Shown: piece after piece, positions 59,890-64,000 of the stretch
Layout: each line of letters opens with the position of its first letter
How positions within the stretch are numbered: the first letter of the stretch is position 1
Assembly (NCBI GenBank): GCA_035578905.1
Contig: JAQJVL010002727.1
Span: 1-64,000, forward strand
Source: Stictocephala bisonia
Lineage: Eukaryota > Arthropoda > Insecta > Hemiptera > Membracidae
Direction: 5' to 3'
Length of the DNA stretch: 64,000 bases
Notes under the pieces: generated by a model
Told to the model about the DNA's origin: nothing
Database searches by the model: none
Seen by the model: only the letters and a program-made list of their open reading frames with translations
Made by a program: the position numbers and the translations under genes

Positions 59890-61870
59890 ACAGGTGGCAC
59901 AAGACTAGAACGCAGTTATAATCGTGTTCCTCCACGTAATTACTGGTACGGACACTTTATGCCTTTTTTCACGTTTTTCCTCAACATATAGTCATTATAT
60001 GGACTAATTTTAAAAGTTCTTAAAAAAATATAGGAATTGTTAGGTTAGCTTATGTTTTAGACTAGGTTATGTTTGGTTGGGTATTGTTATGGTTGGTTAT
60101 TTTTTTCGTTCGTGAGTAAGGTTAGGTTTTTGTTAGGTTATGTTTTATACGGTAAGGTTAACAATAACCTTTAAATGCAGCCTATTTCACGAAGATTAAA
60201 AAAAACTTGAAAAAAGAATAGTGCTCCTCCATTTTAGTTATTTCTTTTAAAGCTAAGAAGTTCTTTATTAATCAATTAATTGAACTACACGACATCTTAT
60301 TGGTGTTTGATATGAAGTTGTTTGTCTAAGACCGTTCGTGGGAAACTGTCGTTTTCCACAAAGTTGGCGTGTTCTTGTATGTATGTGGTCAAGATATGTG
60401 ATTGTTGTAGGCAACGGAAATACGATAACAACACTGCTTCCGGTAGACTTGTGTTAAGGGAAACTATTATGATTACTATTAAAATGATTGGGACTAATAG
60501 GGGGGAGGGGGTCGAAATGATATTAAAATATATTTATCCCATCATAAGCTTCAACTGAAGTAGGTTAATATGTTGACAATGTTTATTCATTAAATTGCTT
60601 ACATTATTTAACGGTAAAATACAATAATGGGCTATATACAGTGTTTGCTATAAATGTCTGCGCATTATTAGTAAAAATAATAGTAATTAATTTTGCCTTT
60701 ACATAATTTGCATTGACAACAAATAAATATAGTACAACATACCAAATATATAAATATAATATAAACTTTAATCAAACAATGTATATAAGTATGAATACTA
60801 CATGTACTGTATATAAATTTCGATACTTGTATAAAATGATGTTCAAACAAAATGTCTAACTTATAAAACAATCCGATGTCCATGAGTAAGTAAATGCAGT
60901 GCTATTAAATCAATTTAAGCTAAAATAAAATAAAATTGATAAATTTATATTGATTTAAATAAATTAAAAATCGCTTCATTTGTTAAAACACACATATGAA
61001 AGTAATGTATCGTAACTATGCATGTCATAAGGATTGCAACCAGACGAAATATTTTTTTTTAGTGTTGTATAGGTATAAATACATGGCCAAGACATAATAT
61101 TAAAATATTTAAAAAGCTCATTGTATGATTTTTTTTCTATTGTTCGAATAGAAAAAATCTTATTGGGGTTTTTTTTATTAAAAAGGGTTATTTTTTAACA
61201 GCATCCACAAATTGATATTTTATGAAGAAAAAAGGTAAACAAACATGTTAACACAGTTTTTGATTAACTTCCGCTCTTCCTTATGCTTTAGAACAATCAT
61301 TAATTTATAAACTCGGCCAGTCACAAGACTACACGGACCATTCAACAACATTGTCTGCTGTAATTATGTTTCTTAATATAATGACATAGATCGCATTCCT
61401 AATAGCCGATTAAAAATACTAATTTTCAAAATATACAGTACAGTATTAGAAAAAAAAGAGTTCGATGTCATTATAAACAGCAAATATACATCAATCCTAA
61501 TAATTAATTGTTCAAATCAAAAACCAATTTGTCATTTTGAAGCATTGTTATGAATGAAAGAGCTCACAGCTACAATCATGAGATACAGCCATCCGCTCTG
61601 TTATCAGCGGCGTATGATTGATAGCTGATAAAAGCAAAGTACTCAGATAACAATAATTAATTAGGTTGAGTGATTGGTCTGCGTTTTTGTTATAGCACTC
61701 AAGTGTCAACAGTTTCTTAATTACCTCACTTAATTGTATATAAAATGTCATGGAATATCACATTGTTGTTAATTCCGTCGTTCTGTTTGGAACTGACGAC
61801 AGAGTTGTCTGCCCGACCTAAATCAAATAAATCAGCACTTGTGCTGATGAACTGTATATGTCTACAGGTA
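59890..61870. other. Intergenic with degenerate TTAGG-like words
   Basis: 60035-60170 holds scattered GTTAGGTTAG, TAAGGTTAGG and GTTAGGTTATG words, reminiscent of the insect telomere repeat but irregular. Elsewhere AT-rich with no gene. Confidence 0.35.
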
Positions 61871-61871
61871 C

Positions 61872-62606
61872 GATAAATGGTACCAGGTAACTGACACAAA
61901 CTTTCTCCCTTTCGCTTTTTTATGTCAGATTGTTTAAAAAATGAAAATTAAAGGATGTAAAAACACACCTAAATAAAAACAGACGTCCAATTAATTATAT
62001 TTTTAAGAATTGTTAAAACGAAACACTTATTTTATTTAAATAAAAGTATGGAAATGAAATAAGTTCAACAACTTAAGTTGTAGCTGTAGTGGGGTGGCAA
62101 GTAAAATATTTTAATTCTAATTTGCATCTTTACTGAAAATTTAATCAAAATCGTTGAATAAATTGTTTTTTTAATTTTTTTCCCGTAAAAAAATGTTATA
62201 ACTAAAAACTAGTCAAGTAGGAGACATACGGTTCTTGGTAAAATATTTTAAATTGTAATTCACACCTTTCCTGAAAATTTAATCAAAATCGTTAGAGCCG
62301 TTTTTAAAAAAATATCCATTTTTGTATGTTTTTGTCCATAAAAATATAAAAACTAAAATTTTAAAAAGTGGGAAATGATCTAGAGGAAAATTGATGCATC
62401 CGTTTGGTTTCAGCGAACTGCACATACACACAGAAAGACACACATATGGACAGACACCAAAATTAAAAAATATATACAAATAAAATAAAATACTTGTTGG
62501 GTTCAGGGGACCCTAAAATTGATTGTTAGACCAACTTGCAAAAAGATTTTTTATGAACGATCACAATACTTTATGCTGACGCATATTAGAGGAAGTAAAA
62601 AAGCAC
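61872..62606 (+). repeat. Interspersed repeat family X, copy C
   Basis: ATAAATGGTACCAGGTAACT at the start; GGGTTCAGGGGACCCTAAAA, AGACCAACTTGCAA and ACGCATATTAGAGGAAGTAA at the end. It is diverged in the middle but colinear with copies A and B. Confidence 0.6.
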
Positions 62607-64000
62607 CATTTTTGTAATGTTTTAAACCTGACAAGAAGATAACGGGTTTCTAGTATTCATTTCAACACAGTCAATTATTTTTACATTTAATATAGTTGCA
62701 TTTACCTGACGTACATATAAATATATTTTACCATCTTAAAAATCACCTTAAAACTAAATTAAATACATACATAAATATTTTAATAAAGAAAAAAATAGAT
62801 TGTCAATAAAAAAGCGTCAAGAAAGTATAGGGCCTCTAGGCAAATGCCTGTTGAGAGGTTCCTACCATGTATAGTCTACATAAAACATTACAGTAATTTC
62901 AATGCCAACAGGAGACGAATGCGTGATTTTGTAATCAAATTAATAAATCAATAATAATTCTAAATAACCATTAATGTTAGTAAAATATATACTCTAATTA
63001 TTACAGCGGTTTTATTTGAAATAAAACCTGCTATTTATTTATTTTTATACTTATTTATTATATTATTATTTATTAATTTTAAAAAGTCGTGTATTAATTA
63101 TGAAATTAAGAGTAATCTTTCATTCCCAACATACTCTCTACTTGTAATGGCTTGTAGTAGAATGCTCTACTTGTAAAAGAAACAATAACGATTTTTTTAA
63201 TTAAAAAAAAAATAAAGTTAGATACGCATATCCTTAGGCCTAATTTTATGTTGTCAAACTTGAAAATGACTTAAGAAATCAATGTTGCCTTGCTTAAATA
63301 ACCAAATTCTGCGGTTTTTATGAATTTTTGTTCTTATTTAGTTTTAATGCGTTTGGTAACTAAACATTCTTGGTCATTGAAAAAGAACATGAGTTCTATT
63401 TGGAGTTCATACAAATTAATTTTACTATCCGATTTTAACACAGAGAGAAAACGAATGGACGATCAATTCAATAGATTTTATCTAGGTTAGAGCTTTTATT
63501 TATTTATTTTCAAAAGGCGAGCTTTGAATATCCTGTTCCAAGCCGTTCTATCGTCATCTATATACATATATACAATAATATTTTACACACTCATCACGAT
63601 ATCTCCGGAAACACTGGACATATGTTGACGGAATTAGGAGGGAAGTTAACTTTTGTATCATAAAGACCCGCTAAGAATTCGAACTCATAGGTACCTAAGG
63701 GATAGAAACGGCCCCTCAACGTTTCCTTTTTTTCGATCAGAGTAACATTGGCATCAATTTAATTTTATCATTTATTTCAAAGAACTAATACAAAAAAACA
63801 TAAATATGACACAAATACTTAGCTAATTTGGTTTCCATTGCGAAATGTACAAATCACTGCACTACTTTGCATCCACACGAAGTAGACTTATAGTGTTGTC
63901 TAGTCTATAAACCTTTTTATCTGGAGAACGGCGGCAGGCTGAGCTTTTATACTGATGTGATGGTTTAGAGAGAACCAAGTAGGGAAGGAAAACCAAGGAT
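62607..64000. other. Intergenic, no gene seen
   Basis: AT-rich. 63490-63720 is slightly richer and may be a fragment of a retroelement, but nothing was recognised. Confidence 0.35.

Noticed and set aside
60035..60170. Interstitial telomere
   Set aside because: GTTAGG words are scattered and irregular; no uninterrupted TTAGG tandem run.

Overview
The window is AT-rich eukaryotic DNA with spliced exons, piggyBac- and hAT-type miniature elements, a Jockey/CR1-like ORF1 remnant, tRNA-derived SINE-like heads and large tandem arrays. This suggests an insect; a hemipteran is plausible but is inferred only from the style of the repeats. There is no prokaryotic gene organisation. Most open frames are accidental products of tandem repeats.

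One host gene is clear. A leucine-rich-repeat (LRR) membrane protein runs on the minus strand in at least four coding exons: 32164-32016, 30765-30424, 16689-16497 and 6713-6457. Splice sites and reading phases agree at every junction. The recovered 312 residues contain the end of a signal peptide, a short N-terminal cap, about seven LRRs, a Cys-containing C-terminal cap, one transmembrane helix and a 30-residue basic tail. The exon with the start codon was not found.

The 13.7 kb intron between the second and third recovered exons contains the main finding: an approximately 12.07 kb near-perfect palindrome (18280-30345). Its arms are about 6.1 and 5.85 kb, its loop is about 0.11 kb, its termini are AG...CT, and it is flanked by a 6-bp direct repeat AACCAA. 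The AG/CT termini and 6-bp duplication are those of Polinton/Maverick elements, but no coding genes are visible. Each arm holds, from outside to inside, a compact promoter-like cluster, a 51-bp array with a TATA-like box in each unit (16 units left, 11 right), unique sequence with an old interspersed repeat, a 2.9 kb AC-rich array, and a short A-rich array at the loop. Read-through transcription of the LRR gene would produce a hairpin RNA with a stem of about 6 kb.

Layout: 1-6.4 kb holds an interspersed repeat, a piggyBac-like MITE and the LRR 3' region. 6.4-18.2 kb holds LRR exons 3 and 4, a hammerhead-like motif inside a small inverted repeat, a 24-bp array and the ORF1 remnant. 18.3-30.3 kb is the palindrome. 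30.4-34.9 kb holds LRR exons 1 and 2 and repeats. 34.9-38.2 kb is a second fold-back element whose one arm has expanded a 97-bp unit about 22-fold. 38.6-45.3 kb holds MITEs, a 94-bp array and a SINE. 45.4-49.1 kb is an 81-bp satellite with a 1239-codon open frame. 49-64 kb is repeat-rich intergenic DNA with one GC-rich possible exon near 59.7 kb. All coordinates of repeat edges were read by eye and may be off by several bases.
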